Shown here piece by piece: positions 13,520-26,252 of a stretch of DNA of 64,000 nucleotides. Position numbers and translations under genes: made by a program. The notes under the pieces were generated by a model. The model made no database searches. It saw nothing but the letters and a program-made list of their open reading frames with translations, and had not been told where the DNA came from. Origin of the DNA: Eonycteris spelaea (lineage: Eukaryota; Chordata; Mammalia; Chiroptera; Pteropodidae); contig PUFA01000144.1 of the NCBI GenBank assembly GCA_003508835.1, positions 3,720,001 through 3,784,000 of the forward strand, read 5' to 3'. Within the stretch, counting starts at the first letter, position 1, and each line of letters begins with the position of its first letter.

Positions 13520-14600
13520 GTCATGTTTAAAATCAGCTTTATTGGGGTATAACTTACACACATTAAAATTCTTTTTGAGTATACCGTTTAATAAGATTGG
13601 GAAATTGTATACAGCTATGTAACCACTATCACAATCAAGACATGAGGATTTCCATCCCCCCAAAACGTTTCCCTGATCCCTTTTTATCAATCCTCTACCC
13701 TAGCCCCACAGCCGCAGGCAGCCACTGATCTATTTTCTGTCACTGCACTTTTGCCTTTTCTAGTACGTCATGTAAATGGATCACACAACCATATTATATA
13801 TAGTCTTTTATGCTTTTGATTCTTTCACTTAACATAATGCTTTTGACATAATTAGTGTTGTTTTGTGTATCAGTTTTGTTTTTTTATTGCTGAATTACAT
13901 GGAAATTTTACAATTCGTTTACCCAGCTACCAGTTGATGAATATCTGGGCTGTTTCTAGGCTGGGTCGTTTATGAATAAAGCTGCAGTGAGCATCCACAT
14001 ACAAGTATTTGAGTGGACATACGTTTCCCCCTCCCCCTCCGCTTGGGTAACTACCCAGGAGTGGGATTTTCATAAGTGTGAACCATATTACTTTCCAAAG
14101 TGGGTGTACTTTCCTACATTCCCAAGTAAAGGATCAGCCTTCTAGCTGATTGTCCTCAACAATGCTTTGTTTTGTCAATCTTTTTAATAAAATTTTGGTG
14201 GGCTTATAGCGGTATCTTATTGTGGGTTTAGTTTGCATTGCACTAAAGACTAGTGATGTCAAGCATCTGCACATTTCATGTGCTTATTGACCATTTATGT
14301 GCCTTCTTTGGTGAAGTATTTCTTTAAATATTTTACACATTTTTAAAATTGAGTTATTGTCTTATTTTTGAATTAGGAGAACTCTTTAAATAGTCTGTAT
14401 ACAAGTCCCTGGTCAGATGGATGTTTAGTAAATATATTCCTCCACTTTATGGCTTGCCTTTTTCTTTTCTTAATGGTGTCTTTTGAGAAGCAAACTTTTT
14501 AATTTTACTAAAGTTCATTTTATCAGTTTTCTTTTTTTATGGTAGATATTTGTTGTGTCCTCTACCTTATCTTTTAAAATTTGAATTTATTGTATTGGTA
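13520..14600 (-). repeat. L1 3' UTR and ORF2 3' part (L1M/L1ME type)
   Basis: An unmistakable antisense L1: 'cagctttattggggtataac', 'gaataaagctgcagtgagca', 'actttccaaagtgggtgtac', 'tcttattgtgggtttagttt' and 'tacaagtccctggtcagatg' occur in consensus order. The 3' end of the element lies at about 13520. It is heavily mutated. Confidence 0.88.
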
Positions 14601-14779
14601 TTAAAGTTTTCATATATTTACTGGTCATTATATTTTTACTTTGTGAATCTTTACTTTCATGTCTTTACCTGATCATATTTTAGTATGTTTATATTTTCTT
14701 AATGATGTATACTGGCTCTTTATACAGTAAGGATTTCTGTTATATATGATATAAATATTTGTCTAGTTAGCTTTGTATT

Positions 14780-14868
14780 CATCTATTAAACTGTTGAGTA
14801 ACCTACTATGTGCCAGACATCCTCTTAGATACACAAAAATCATCAGCGAACAAAATAAAATTTAAAAA
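14780..14868 (-). repeat. LINE-2 3' end fragment
   Basis: 'ctactatgtgccagacatcc' followed by 'tcatcagcgaacaaaataaa' is the reverse complement of the L2 3' end. The copy continues at 15420 after later insertions. Confidence 0.7.
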
Positions 14869-14869
14869 C

Positions 14870-15018
14870 CATGACCTAAAATAATTATAACTTTGTATGG
14901 TGGCAGATGTTAACTAAACTTATTGTGGTAATCATTTCACAATATATACAAATATTAAATTATTACATTGTACAACTGAAACTAATATAATGTTATATGT
15001 CAATTATACCTTAATTTT
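14870..15018 (+). repeat. L1 3' terminal fragment of laurasiatherian type
   Basis: 'ggtggcagatgttaactaaa', 'attgtacaactgaaactaat' and 'atatgtcaattatacc' match the L1 3' terminus common in ungulates and carnivores. It sits inside an older L2 copy. Confidence 0.75.
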
Positions 15019-15039
15019 AAAAAATGCTTTCACAAAGCT

Positions 15040-15125
15040 TAGACACTTAAGCAGGAGTCCATAAACTTTCTCTGAAAAAGGACCAGACAATAAATGCTTT
15101 AGGCCGATAGGCAAATCCAATGTGG
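15040..15125 (+). mobile_element. hAT-like DNA transposon fragment
   Basis: 'caggagtccataaactttct' with 'gaccagacaataaatgcttt' resembles the end of a common non-autonomous hAT element; only one end is recognisable. Confidence 0.4.
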
Positions 15126-15419
15126 GGACTTAGATAACAAGAGAGAAAACTCCCTCTCCTCTCTGCCCTACCCCAGTTGCCTGGGTGATGGGCACAATTG
15201 TGCTGGTGGCTGTCCACAGCAACGTTCTTGGAAGGAGCAGCATCCATCCACCAATGTAGGGTAGGGCAGGCAAGAGGTGCAGCTGCAATGGTCAGTTTTA
15301 TTCTCTGCTCAGTGACAACCTAAACCCCTCACACATTGCTCTTCCAGGAGAGCCTGGCCATCTCAACTAGAGTAGCTGACTAGAGGGGAGGCCACTTGCT
15401 ACGTAGTTGTCTCCTGAGC

Positions 15420-16085
15420 CAGAGTTAAGAACCAATGGTGGTGGGCCATCGAGGTCATTATGAGGACTTGGGCTGCTTCTCCAAAATGTATGGAAGCCAA
15501 GGGATCAGATTTCAGAATGGTACAAGAAATAATGTGATCCAATCAACAGCAGTCTGTTGAGAATAGATTATAATGGTGCAAGGGCAGAAGCAGGAAGTTC
15601 AGTTAGGAGGCAAGGGAATGACCCAAGTGAGATGGCCTAGAGTGGTGACGATGGACGTGATGAAAAATGATCAAATTCTGGATATATTTTGAATGTAAAG
15701 CTGACAGAATTTGTTATGGATTAATGGTGGGAAGTGAGAAGAAAAAAACATATCCAGGAATGACCTCAAAAGTATTGACCTGAGCAACTGCAATGATGGA
15801 GCTCCCATTAAATGATATGAAGAAGACAGTAGAAAAAGTTGGGAAGAGAAAGAGATGTTTTGGGTGAATAGTGGACATCTAAGTGGAAATGTTGAATGGG
15901 CAGTTGGGTACACAAGTCTGGGGGCAGAAGAGAGGTCCAGGCTGGAGATATAAACATGCTAACCATCAGAACCTAGGTAGTCCTAAAATCCATGATATGG
16001 AAGGAGATCACCCAGGGAGGGAGTGTGGAGAAGGAAGGGAATAATTCCAAGCCATGAGCCTTGGGACCTCTCAACATGTTAATAA
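15420..16085 (-). repeat. LINE-2 (L2) copy, continuation
   Basis: This is reverse-oriented L2: 'tctggatatattttgaatgt', 'gacctgagcaactgcaatga', 'gaatgggcagttgggtacac' and 'gtccaggctggagatataaa' appear in the expected order. Confidence 0.75.
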
Positions 16086-16489
16086 TGACTTTCTAGAGAA
16101 GTTCCTAAATTTGTATGTAGTTAAATCTACACGTTTTGCCTTTGATATTATATTAAAAAGTTCTGTCTCACCTAAAGAGTATATAAGTATTCATCTATGG
16201 TTCTTTTATGATTTCACTTTTTATATTTAATTATGCCCAAATTTTTATTTCTTAATATCATTTCCCAGTCAAAGGAACTAGTGTTCCTTAGAGAAATGGC
16301 TGGTTCCAAGTCTGGGGCAGGGAAAGTACAAAATGAGCCTGGAACATCTTGTTGTGCCAGAAAGCAAAGAAGTGCTCAAAACATTATAGCACAGGTAAAA
16401 AGGCATAGGACCCACTGGCCAAGCTGGGACAATTTGAGCAATCAAATGAAAGAATGGCAGTTATGGGTGATGGTCCATTGAATAACATA

Positions 16490-17430
16490 AGAATCTATGG
16501 TCCATACTGACAGGAAAGAAACAGAAAGAGAAGGAAAAAGGGAAGAGAGAAGAGAGGAAGGGAGGAAAGGAAGGACTTCCTTACAATAAAATGCCAACTA
16601 ATAAATACAGAAGGAGTGATAGAGTTAAATCACCACCTTACAACAATTTTAATAACAATTTATTTAGGCAAAAATGGATAATAGATATTCACACAGCTTC
16701 AAAGCATCACCCCACAGATTTTAGTATTAATCACAAAAGAAAATAGATTAACTTCACAGTGGAGAAATCCACTATTTAGCCAAGTATTGCAGCAAAGTTA
16801 GCATCACCAATAATGGAACAAACCTATACTGTGTGCCCCTTGAAGTGATGTCCTGAGAAGAAAACAACATGTCTTTTATAGTATTTCTACAAAAATGCTT
16901 AACTTGATTCTAATTATGAAGAAATAGTAGATACACACAAATGGAGGGAGATTTTTCAAAACTACTGACCCATATATTTTAAAAAAAGAAAAATACCAGC
17001 TACCTAAAAGATAAAGAAAGGATGAGGAATTATTCTAGATTAAGGAGAATTAAAGAATGACAACCAAATGCAATAAGCAATACTAGATTGGATCCTAGAG
17101 GTAGGAGAGGGAATGCTGTGAATAATTAATTATTCGGAAAGCTGGCAAAATTTGAATATGGACTAAACATTAGATAATAACCTTATACTTATCTTAATTA
17201 TTTTGAATTTAATCATTGTATTGTACTTGCATAAGAGAACACCCTTGTTCTTTGAAGATTCTCACTGAAATATTTAAAGATAAATACTCCATATATGTGT
17301 ATATATAAAGCAATTGTAAAATGTTAACAATTGGTGAATCTTTGTGAAGGATATGATGAAATTTTTTTATACTAGTCTTATACTTATTATGAAAATTTTA
17401 AAGCTTTTCAACACAAAGGGTCAAAAATAA
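16490..17430 (+). repeat. L1ME-type 3' UTR
   Basis: 'agctggcaaaatttgaatat', 'cattgtattgtacttgcata', 'aagagaacacccttgttctt' and 'aaatgttaacaattggtgaa' are the ordered 3' end of an old L1 family. The 5' boundary is uncertain. Confidence 0.7.
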
Positions 17431-17779
17431 AAATATACGTAATTACAAGCTGAGAGTTGTTCTGATGTTCATTTTGAGGAAGGAATCGAACAGCCATTAT
17501 TTACCGAGTGGCCATTTTCCCACTATATGAAAATAAATACCTTTCAATCAATAATACATTCTCACACACACTTGGATCATTCCTGCCATCCCAGTCTGTC
17601 CCATGAATCCATCTGTCTGTGTTCATGCACCAGTGAATCTTTTTAACTGTTGGAAACTCTAATTACATTTAATATCTGGTCAGACAAGTCCATCTGCCTT
17701 GCTCTTCTTCAACATTTTCCTCTACACACTCCTACTCTTCCAGAGAAATTTACAATAACTTTGTGAAGATTTTCTTCAG

Positions 17780-18480
17780 AAAAAATTCTCCTTGAGATTT
17801 TGACTGGAATTTGTTCAACTATAGATTAATTGAGACAATTGAAAATTTACATTGTTTATTCCTCTTAGAAAAGACTGTTCAAGTCTTGTTCAAGTCTGTG
17901 CATTCAAGTCTTGTTTTGTTTCTCTGTAAAGTCTTGTTGTTTTCTTTACATAAATCTTGCCTATTTCTTAATTTAATTCCCATGAATTTTTTTTGCTGCT
18001 GTAAATGCAATATATTTCCATGATGTCTTCTAACAGCTTACTCATTATCATAGGAAAGGTATTGGTTTTTATATCTATACTTCTATATTTTGTGACTGCT
18101 ATCCTGCTAAACTCATTTGTTACCTCTCTGACTTCTTCAATTGATTTTTTTGAGATGTTTAAATTATGGAAAACCACATTGCCTGAAAATGATGATGATA
18201 ATATTTCCTTCTTAGGAATATTTATGATTCCTATTTTATCTTCTGGTTTAATTCCATTGCTAGAAATTCCAGAACATTAATAAGTAATAGTGGAGGGACA
18301 GAGTCATCCTTATCTTGTTCCTGAACTTAATTGGGATGTCACTAATGTTTTCACAGTTAATTATGATGTTTCTTCGGTTTGAGAGAGATCGTCTTTGTAA
18401 TATTAAAGGAGTGTTCTTTAATTCTTGTTTTATTTGCAAAAACATGAACCAGGAATGGAAAGCAATGCCTTGGGATATTT
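17780..18480 (-). repeat. L1 ORF2 remnant
   Basis: T-rich antisense L1 ORF2 text, for example 'gactgctatcctgctaaact' and 'gtcatccttatcttgttcct'. All frames are interrupted. Confidence 0.7.
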
Positions 18481-18494
18481 AAAAAATTATTATC

Positions 18495-18710
18495 TACTAA
18501 TCTCTGATATGCACTTAGCTCTATGCCAAGAGTTTTATATTCTTTATTTTATTTAATGCACACATGACCCTGACGTCGGACATATTTTCCAGATTTGAAG
18601 ATAAGGAAACCGTCCAAGGGTCCATAGTTAGGAAGTGAAAAAAGGCAGGATTTGTACTCATGCTTTCTGACTTCAAAGCCTGAGCTCTTAAGACAGTAAT
18701 AATGTGGGTT
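18495..18710 (+). repeat. MIR SINE
   Basis: A MIR copy inserted within the L1: 'tatgccaagagttttatatt', 'gaagataaggaaaccgtcca' and 'gcaggatttgtactcatgct' in order. Confidence 0.75.
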
Positions 18711-18759
18711 TTCATCCTGATCTATTAACGTAAATAATCAAATTAAGAGATTTCCTGAT

Positions 18760-19790
18760 ATGAACAACATTGGCACTGCTGGCACCATTGCCTGCTTGTA
18801 TAGAGTGTATTCTTATTTTACACATATGACTGCATACAATTCTCTAATATTTTGCGTCTGTATTTGTGAAATTGGGCTGCAGTTTCTCTTCTCCCCATCT
18901 GGCTGGTTGGCTTTCGTGTCAGGCAATGCTAGCTTAGTAAAATGACTTGGGAAGTTGCCCATTTTTTCCTCACACTAACCCTATTTAAACAGCATGGAGA
19001 TGATCTGTCAGAAGGTTTGAAAGAATTCGCCTCTGAAATGGTCTGGGTTTAATATTTTCTTTTGAAAACTTTTCAGCTTCGTCTAGGATTATTAATCTAT
19101 TTAGGTTTTCTACCACTTCTTCGGGCAAATTTGTTCATTTATATTGTCCCAGAAAACCATCCACTTCATTGAGATTTTCAAATTTATTAGCATAAAGTTA
19201 TAAAACATATTCCTCCATATTTTTCATTTACTCTGTATCATTTCCCGTTTCGGCACACTCATACTTTCTCTTTCTTGATTAGGCTTGCCAATGGTTTCTC
19301 GAAGTCAATGGTGTTTTTAAAGAGCCAGACTCGATTTATCCATCGGTTTATGTTTCCCATTTTCTAATCCATTAGTTTCTAGGGATTTTCATCATTAACT
19401 TTGCCTTCTTGTTTCCTTAGGTTGTGTTGGTGGTGGTGATTGTTTGCTTTTCTCTTTTTCTGGCATCTGGAAATAATTGTTTGGCTCATTTATTTTTCTG
19501 TATTGTCATTATGATCATTATGTTCTATACAGCCTGTTGTTGACATTTATATTCCCTTTTAGACTCAAGAATTACTTAGAAAAGTAATTTTTAATTTCCC
19601 AAGGGGTTCAATGTTTTTGTTGTTTGCTCATCCTTTGGTTTTTAATTTCTAATTTTCTTGAATTCTGGTCAATGTGACCTGTACAATTAGTACATGTTAG
19701 AGGTTATTGATAATGTCTTTGTGATCTGATATAAGAACAGTTTTTCAAAATGTTCTCAACAGCGATTGAAAAGAATGGTATTCTCTGTAG
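18760..19790 (-). repeat. L1 ORF2 remnant, continuation
   Basis: 'gtttgaaagaattcgcctct', 'tcttgattaggcttgccaat' and 'agagccagactcgatttatc' are antisense L1 ORF2 landmarks. It is the same insertion as 17780-18480, split by the MIR. Confidence 0.75.
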
Positions 19791-19799
19791 AGCTGGAGC

Positions 19800-20732
19800 A
19801 AGCTGGAGGGATGGAGCACAATGTGTCTTAAGCCATCCATTACAGCCCAGTCAACCCCAGAGAGAGGAAAAGCAGCTCAGGGTGGGGCTCAGTGACTAGC
19901 AAGGGCACAGGAAGGAATGGCCAGACCACCCAGGCCCGTTCTGCCCGTCTTGAGGCAGGACTCAAAGCTCACTGGATGCTCTCCCTCAGGACACTTGTGG
20001 CAGGCACTGGGTTGGAGTGCAGGGACTCCTTAAGGAGCACTCTTTGGGTGCTCAGGGTCCCAATTTTGTCTGCCTATTGAACAGGAAAAGGCAAAGAGCC
20101 CAAGCGGGGCCTCAGAGTGTCGTCCAAACCAGCCAGACTTGCTGAGAACAGATTGCTTCTCACTGTCTCTTCTCTCCTGTGTGACATTAAACTTGGAAGG
20201 GGAGGGGTCATTTAATCCTGACATAAACTAAAAGAGAACCTAATGATCATCGGCTCAACTGCTTTGTCTTGCTTAGAAAAAAACAAAGTGTGGTAACACC
20301 GTTCTAGGAATCAAAACGTGTGTGGGGGGGGGGGTACAGAATTCTCTCATTAATCTCAGAGCAGCACGTTCCAAATCGTGGCCCCCTCGCCACCGCAGGG
20401 CCTCTGGTCCAGGTGCTCTGGGACCAGCCTCCTGCCCTTGCCTTGAACTCTGAGTCCCTTCTCTCCATTCTCTCTCTTCCTCTGTCCCTCATCCCAGACC
20501 CCTCCCCTCATTACGATTATGCAGAAGGGTCTCGCTGTCCTTGATGAAGCACCAGCCCCTCTCGCTTTTCCAGACTGAGCCCCGGGCCTTTCTTCTGTAG
20601 CCACACATTGAGCCTGGCTCGTAGGATGGCATCAGAAGACTCCTTTACTTCTGTCTCCAATCATCATCCATTTAAACTTTATTCAGTGAGAGACGTTTTT
20701 TAGTGCTCAACCATTGGGTTGAAAATTGGAAC

Positions 20733-20796
<64 letters not shown>

Positions 20797-21740
20797 GGAT
20801 AGTAAAAATTGCTTCAGGTCCCACTTACTGAAGCAAGTCAGTAATTAAAAGTGTCCAGGCTCCCCCTCTCCCCACCCCCTCCCCCCGTGTGATAATAAAA
20901 TCCTCAAACCTAATTTTGATTGTTTCTCCTACCTCAGCAAGGGCTCCCACTTACATGATGTGGGCAACTGGGCAGCATGGGGGGTATTGGACCTAAGTCT
21001 TTTTTTTTTCTTTTTTATTGCCTGGCATTTCTCTACCTCTCTCATCTCAATAACTGTGGCGTCTTCCCCCTCCACAGCTGGGGTTCTTATGAGGGAGAGA
21101 GGGAGAAGAAGTAAGGGGGTTGGCAAGTTCCCACCTGACAAGTCCTATTATAAGATGGCTCTATGCTCTGTGGTTTAAAGATGACTTCCTTAGGATGCAT
21201 TTTCATGGGACCTTCAGAAGCCGTGCAGGGAACTTCTGGCTGCACTTACTTTAAAGGTAGAGATGCGTTTTCCCTTGTGGCCCCTTCCTGTTTTCACTGT
21301 CATTGGCAGGGTCCCCTTTTTCAGGAGGGCCCCTCTGGCAAGAATGAGTTCTCATTCTGTGAGGCTCGCTCTTGCCCATGATAAATGGGTACCCTCAAGC
21401 CAGCCCTCGTGGAGTGACCTTGGGCCTCGTGTGGCCAATCTCCCTCTGCCCGGTCTCTCAGCCTGCAAACCGCAGCCTCTTCTCAGGCAGGTATCAAAAC
21501 CCACTCCCCTGTGTCCCCACATCCAGGCCATACAGACCAAGCTCTCCTGGGGCCTGCTCAGTGGCCATGAGGTAAGGGGAGACTGAGGCACACTCACACT
21601 CACACGCCCTCAAGAGATGCTCCCTCGGAAACCCACCCTAGTCCCAACAGCCTGGCCTTCTCACAATGGTTTATGCCCTTGATGTGAGGAAAGGACCCAA
21701 GAGTCACAAAACCAGATTTTTTACTAACTGGTTTGTAACT
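19800..21740. other. Intergenic DNA with a long (TC)n tract
   Basis: No gene was recognised. Open frames at 20.3-20.6 and 21.2-21.6 kb lack family signatures. A G-run occurs at about 20322-20333. Confidence 0.5.
20738..20795. repeat. (TC)n microsatellite
   Basis: This is an uninterrupted TC tract of about 28 units. Confidence 0.97.
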
Positions 21741-21754
21741 TCCACATAGGGTCT

Positions 21755-21950
21755 CAAACAGCTGTCCACAACTTGGGTGCGCATTGAAATCACCTGTGGT
21801 GACTTAAAAACTACTAATACCTGGGCTCAGCCCCCAGATTCTCATTTAATTGGCCTGAGGTGTAGCCTAAACATCCTACAATGTTTAAAAGATGTTTTTA
21901 AAAACCTCCAGGTGATTCCAATGAGCAGCCAAGAATGAGAACCTGCGTCC
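21755..21950 (+). mobile_element. MER5-like hAT fragment
   Basis: 'gtgcgcattgaaatcacctg', 'cagcccccagattctcattt' and the 'aatgagcagccaagaatgag' end resemble MER5-class elements. Confidence 0.6.
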
Positions 21951-21959
21951 AGGCCAAGC

Positions 21960-22135
21960 GATTTTCAAACTTCAATGTGTTTATTAAGCACCCAGAATGT
22001 TATTAAACTACAGGTTCTAGTTCAACAGGTCTGTCATGGGGTCAAAAGTGTGCATTTCTAACAAGATCCCGGGTCACGTCAACACATCTGATCCAAGGGC
22101 TGCACTTTCAGCATCGAACACGTAGAATCTCCACG
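21960..22135 (+). mobile_element. Second MER5A-like fragment
   Basis: 'attttcaaacttcaatgtgt' at one end and 'gtgcatttctaacaagatcc' inside resemble MER5A. It lies directly after the previous copy. Confidence 0.6.
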
Positions 22136-22154
22136 TGCCTTGGGAAAAGTCTGC

Positions 22155-22510
22155 TGTCGTTTTTTGATAGGCTTTATTTTTTTAAAAGCAGTTTTAGGTT
22201 CACAGAAAAATTGAGGGGAAGGCAGAGATTTCCCATATGCTCCTGCCCAACACATGCACTGCCTGCCCCATTCTCAACACGTCACGTAATCGGTGAATCT
22301 ACATTGACACATCATAAATCACCCCCAAACCGCAGTTTACTTTAGGGTTCGTTCTTGGTGGCGTACTTTCTATGGGTTTTGACAAGTGTATAATGATATA
22401 TCTACTAATGTAGTTCGTACAGGGTAGTTTCTGCCTGAAAATCCTCTGTGCTCTGCCTATTCATCCCTCCTCCCTAACCTCAACCTCTCGCAACAACTTA
22501 AAACTTTGAT
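22155..22510 (-). repeat. L1 3' UTR fragment
   Basis: 'aagcagttttaggttcacag', 'gagatttcccatatgctcct' and 'attcatccctcctccctaac' are antisense landmarks of an L1 3' UTR. Confidence 0.8.
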
Positions 22511-22606
22511 TTTTATTTAACCTCTTATTACATATTTAGAATTATTAAAATGCTAAGAAGTTCTGTTCCTAGAAAGGAAGGCAATAGCAATCATGGCTCA
22601 ATAGCA

Positions 22607-22815
22607 GAGTTTCCCAGCCTCGGCACTATTATTTGGGGCCAGGTAATCCTTTGTTGCGGGGGAGGCCGGCTGTTTTCCTGTGTATTGTAGGATGTTTACA
22701 GCATGCCCAGTTTCTACCAGCGAGGTGCTCATAGCAATCCTCTCACCAATAATCTCTCCAGACATTACCAAACGTTCCTGGGAGGCAAAAATCATCTCCA
22801 GTCAAGAACCACTAA
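22607..22815 (-). mobile_element. MER20 (hAT-Charlie), second copy
   Basis: 'cctcggcactattatttggg', 'tattgtaggatgtttacagc' and 'ccagacattaccaaacgttc' match MER20 in reverse, nearly full length. Confidence 0.82.
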
Positions 22816-22869
22816 TTTATAGCAACGCGAAGAACTTGCAGAAGTTTAATATTTTTTATATTTAATATT

Positions 22870-23245
22870 TTATTCATTTATGAATTATACCATTGAGCCC
22901 ATACTCCTGTGCGCCAAACACAGTTTTAGTACTGGGGATACAAAGATGAAAAAAACCAAAATGCTTATATATAATATAACATCAAGTAGTGATAATTATG
23001 TGCAAATAAATAAATAAGCAAATAAATAAAGCAGAATAAAGAAATGGCAATGGCCTGGAGCAGGGCCCAGCCTGCAGGGAAAATCCCATCATAAAGAGGC
23101 AGAGAAGGCTTCTTTGAGGAAGTAACTTTTGAGCTTTCAGGAACATGAAGTGAGGATGAGTCAGGTCAAGATAGGTGAGGGCAGAGGCCAGTTCCAAGAT
23201 AAGGGCAAGCTGGTGCCAAGGCCCTGAAGTGAGAGTGGGATTTCA
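22870..23245 (-). repeat. LINE-2 (L2) 3' end
   Basis: 'tactggggatacaaagatga', 'aaggcttctttgaggaagta' and 'gtgccaaggccctgaagtga' match the reversed L2 3' region. Confidence 0.7.
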
Positions 23246-23429
23246 TCCTAGAATAAAATCTTCAGCGGGGCTGAGGATGAAGTCTTTGTGCTTCTTTCTC
23301 CCCCACAACAGGCTCTGAAGGGGGTAGGGCAGCCTTAGGAGGGGACCCTGCTGCCTTCAGATGAAGTCTCAGGGGTCTCTGCTTTTCCCTTCTATCGTTA
23401 AATCCATGATATTCACTTTCTCTACAGCC

Positions 23430-24720
23430 TTTTAAAGTTTCCTCAACCTGTCAAATGCAGGGATGAATGTTTAAATCCCCATTAACATATGAATTTGTAA
23501 TGTTCTTCTTTTGTTTAAAATAATTTCTGCTTTCTGTTTTTTAATGAGATGGTATTTGGTTCACAAAACTTTTTAATGTATTTTTATTGTGGACTGACAT
23601 TTTGATCAATGTAAAATAACATTGTTATTTGCATTTCCCTTAAATTCTACTCATACATGTCTGATATTGCTACTTCTACTTTCTTTTTGTTTGATTTTTT
23701 TGAGTATAATATTTTCCCCTTATTTAATTTTCACTTTTCCATAACATTATGTGTTTCTGATAAACAAAATATGCTTTGATTTTATATATACAATCTAAAA
23801 GTTTTCATCTATTCACAGAATTTCACAGATTCATATCTGAATGAAACTTTATGTTTGGCTTTATATTATTTTGTGCTTTGTTTTATGTTCTCTTGCTCTT
23901 TCTTTTTCTGAATTTTGCTTAGTTGATCAATTTTTTTAGCTCTCTTTTCTGTGATAATTTGAAAGTTATGTACCTATGGAATAAAACCAAATATTTAAAG
24001 CAAAAATTTAGACCAATGTGAAGAATTAAATAATATCTATAACTGCACTAAAGTTAAATGAAAATTGAGGGCACTTTTATTTCTTTCTTTGCCTTTCCCC
24101 CATCTTAAATTTCTGTCAGAATAATTATATATCTGGATTTACATTTCTTTTCCTTCAAGAATTATTTTTGACATTTGAATTTGGTTTCATAATCATTTTC
24201 CAAACAATGATTTAGACATAAACTATTCTTTACTGGCTTAATTACTCATGGTTGTTTCTTTTGTACCGCCTCTTCCATTTTGAGGTTATTTATTTTGACT
24301 CATTTCTCGGTTGATTGGTAGACCTTATCAGACACTGTTTTTCATGCAGATATCATGAGTTCTTACAAGTCTGAGAATGTCTTTCTCTTGACCCATATAT
24401 AAATTACATTGTAGGTTTGTACAGAATTCTTTATAATTGTTGCTCCTCAAAATTCAGCAGACATTGTTACATTATTTTCTAGAACTTAGAGTTACATAAG
24501 TAAAGTCTGGCACAAGCCAATTTTTTCTTTGTAAGTGACCTGTTTCTATCTACCTAGATATTGAAAATGTTTTCCCTTTATCCTTGAAATTTGAGATTTT
24601 ATAATGATATAAGTATGCGTAGATCTCTTTATATTCATGTCACCTCTTTATTCTGATGGCTTACAACTTCCTTCACATCAGAGAAATGTTCTTCTTTTAT
24701 TTCTTTGATTATAGAAATAG
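23430..24720 (-). repeat. Eroded L1 ORF2-like remnants
   Basis: 'gatattgctacttctacttt' and the following T-rich text fit antisense L1 ORF2. The second half is less certain. Confidence 0.5.
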
Positions 24721-24769
24721 TAGATTACAGAAAATAATTAAACAAAATCTTTAACTAGAACCTTTAAAT

Positions 24770-24920
24770 TCTTTTTTCTGTTCAGTTTCGTTGAGATAGA
24801 ACTGATATATAGCACTGCTAAGTTTAAAAAGCATAATGACTTGATTTACATATGTTGTAAAATGATTATCACAATAATTCCCATTAACATCTATCACCTG
24901 ATAGGTCTGTGAGAAAGGAA

Positions 24921-24995
<75 letters not shown>

Positions 24996-25245
24996 GTTTT
25001 TTCCTTGATAAGAAATTTTAATATCTACTCTCTTCTTGACTTTGGAGTATACATTACAGCCCCAGTACTTACTTATAATATAGGAAGTTTGTACCTTCTG
25101 ACCACCTTCATCCAATTCTCCCACTCCCTACCCCCTCTGGTAACCACAAATCTGATCTCTTTTTCTATAAGTTTTGTCTTGTTTTAGATTTCACATATAA
25201 GTGAGATCATACAATATTCATCTTTCTCTGTCTTACCTGGAAACT
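24770..25245 (-). repeat. L1 3' UTR with internal (GA)n
   Basis: 'ttcgttgagatagaactgat', 'ccattaacatctatcacctg' and 'cacatataagtgagatcata' are antisense L1 3' landmarks, split by a GA microsatellite. Confidence 0.8.
24920..24993. repeat. (GA)n microsatellite
   Basis: This is a GA tract of about 70 bp within an L1 fragment. Confidence 0.97.
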
Positions 25246-25689
25246 TTAAATGAGTATATAAAATCTCTGTTAGTGGTTGGCTCATAATAGGCTCAATTAA
25301 TATATATAGAATGAAGAATGAATGACAAAGAATGAATGAATCTTTTGTTCTCTGTTCATCATCCTGTTAAACAAATGTTCTGTCACCTGGATTCTTTATG
25401 TCTCTTCTGTTTTTCCTCATCTCTTTAGCTTTTTCCTCTGATATCTAACAGAAAGTTTCAAGCTAGTTTTTAAATATAATTGGGTTTTATGCTATTTGTG
25501 GCTTATACTTTCTGAATTTCTTAATAGTGATTTTTCATATAAAAGGAATTTGTGTAACCGAGATTATCCTTTTCTATTAGGTGCAATGAAAAAATTGTAG
25601 AAACTATAAAGGGAGTTGTTTAATTTAATTTTGTCTTCTTTTCCCTTGTTTCTTACAGTAACTCTGTTCCATTGAGGAACATTCACTTG

Positions 25690-26252
25690 GTCTCCTTGAC
25701 AGTCCCTGCTGTAGCCAGCCTCCAGAATGTCCCACAGACAACCCCACCTCCTGCTATTCCTGTCTCTGCGTGTCCCCCTCCCTCAGTGAACCAGGGCTGA
25801 TGTGCAAGGCCAACGGAGTCGCCACTATGAATGCATGATGGTGTATAATCGGGGGGCTAGATGCCAAAAGGCATTGTGGTTCCCTCCTTGTCCTCTGGGA
25901 GCTCTCATTCTGCAGGAAGCTCATTGTCATATGTTGTGAGGACCTTCAAGCAGCCCTGTGGACAGGTCCACCTGGAGAAGAGATAAGGTCCTGCCAACAG
26001 CCGGTGCCCACTTCCATCCGTGTGAATGAGCCACCTTGGAAAAGGATCGTCCCAACCCGTCAGACTTCAGATGACGCAGCCTGACCAACATGTTGGAGGA
26101 CCAGCCTCCTGAGAGTCTCCAGGCCAGCACCACGCTTCTGTTCTCCCAAACTCCTGACCCAGAGAAATTGTGATAGATCAAAAGTGTTTGTTATTCTTTT
26201 AGGCCACTAGGTTTCGAGATAATTTGTTAAGCAACAATAGATAACTTTTACA
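25690..26252 (+). mobile_element. MLT1-like LTR (ERVL-MaLR)
   Basis: The 3' part reads 'agaaattgtgatagatcaaa', 'cttttaggccactaggtttc' and 'gcaacaatagataacttt', the hallmark end of MLT1 LTRs. It is a solitary LTR, with no internal retroviral gene. The 5' limit is approximate. Confidence 0.75.

Noticed and set aside
24894..25187. Arg-Glu and Ser-Leu repeat frames
   Set aside because: They are produced by the (GA)n microsatellite inside an L1 fragment.
25690..26252. A possible endogenous retrovirus with genes
   Set aside because: Only an MLT1-like LTR is visible; there is no internal gag, pol or env sequence beside it.
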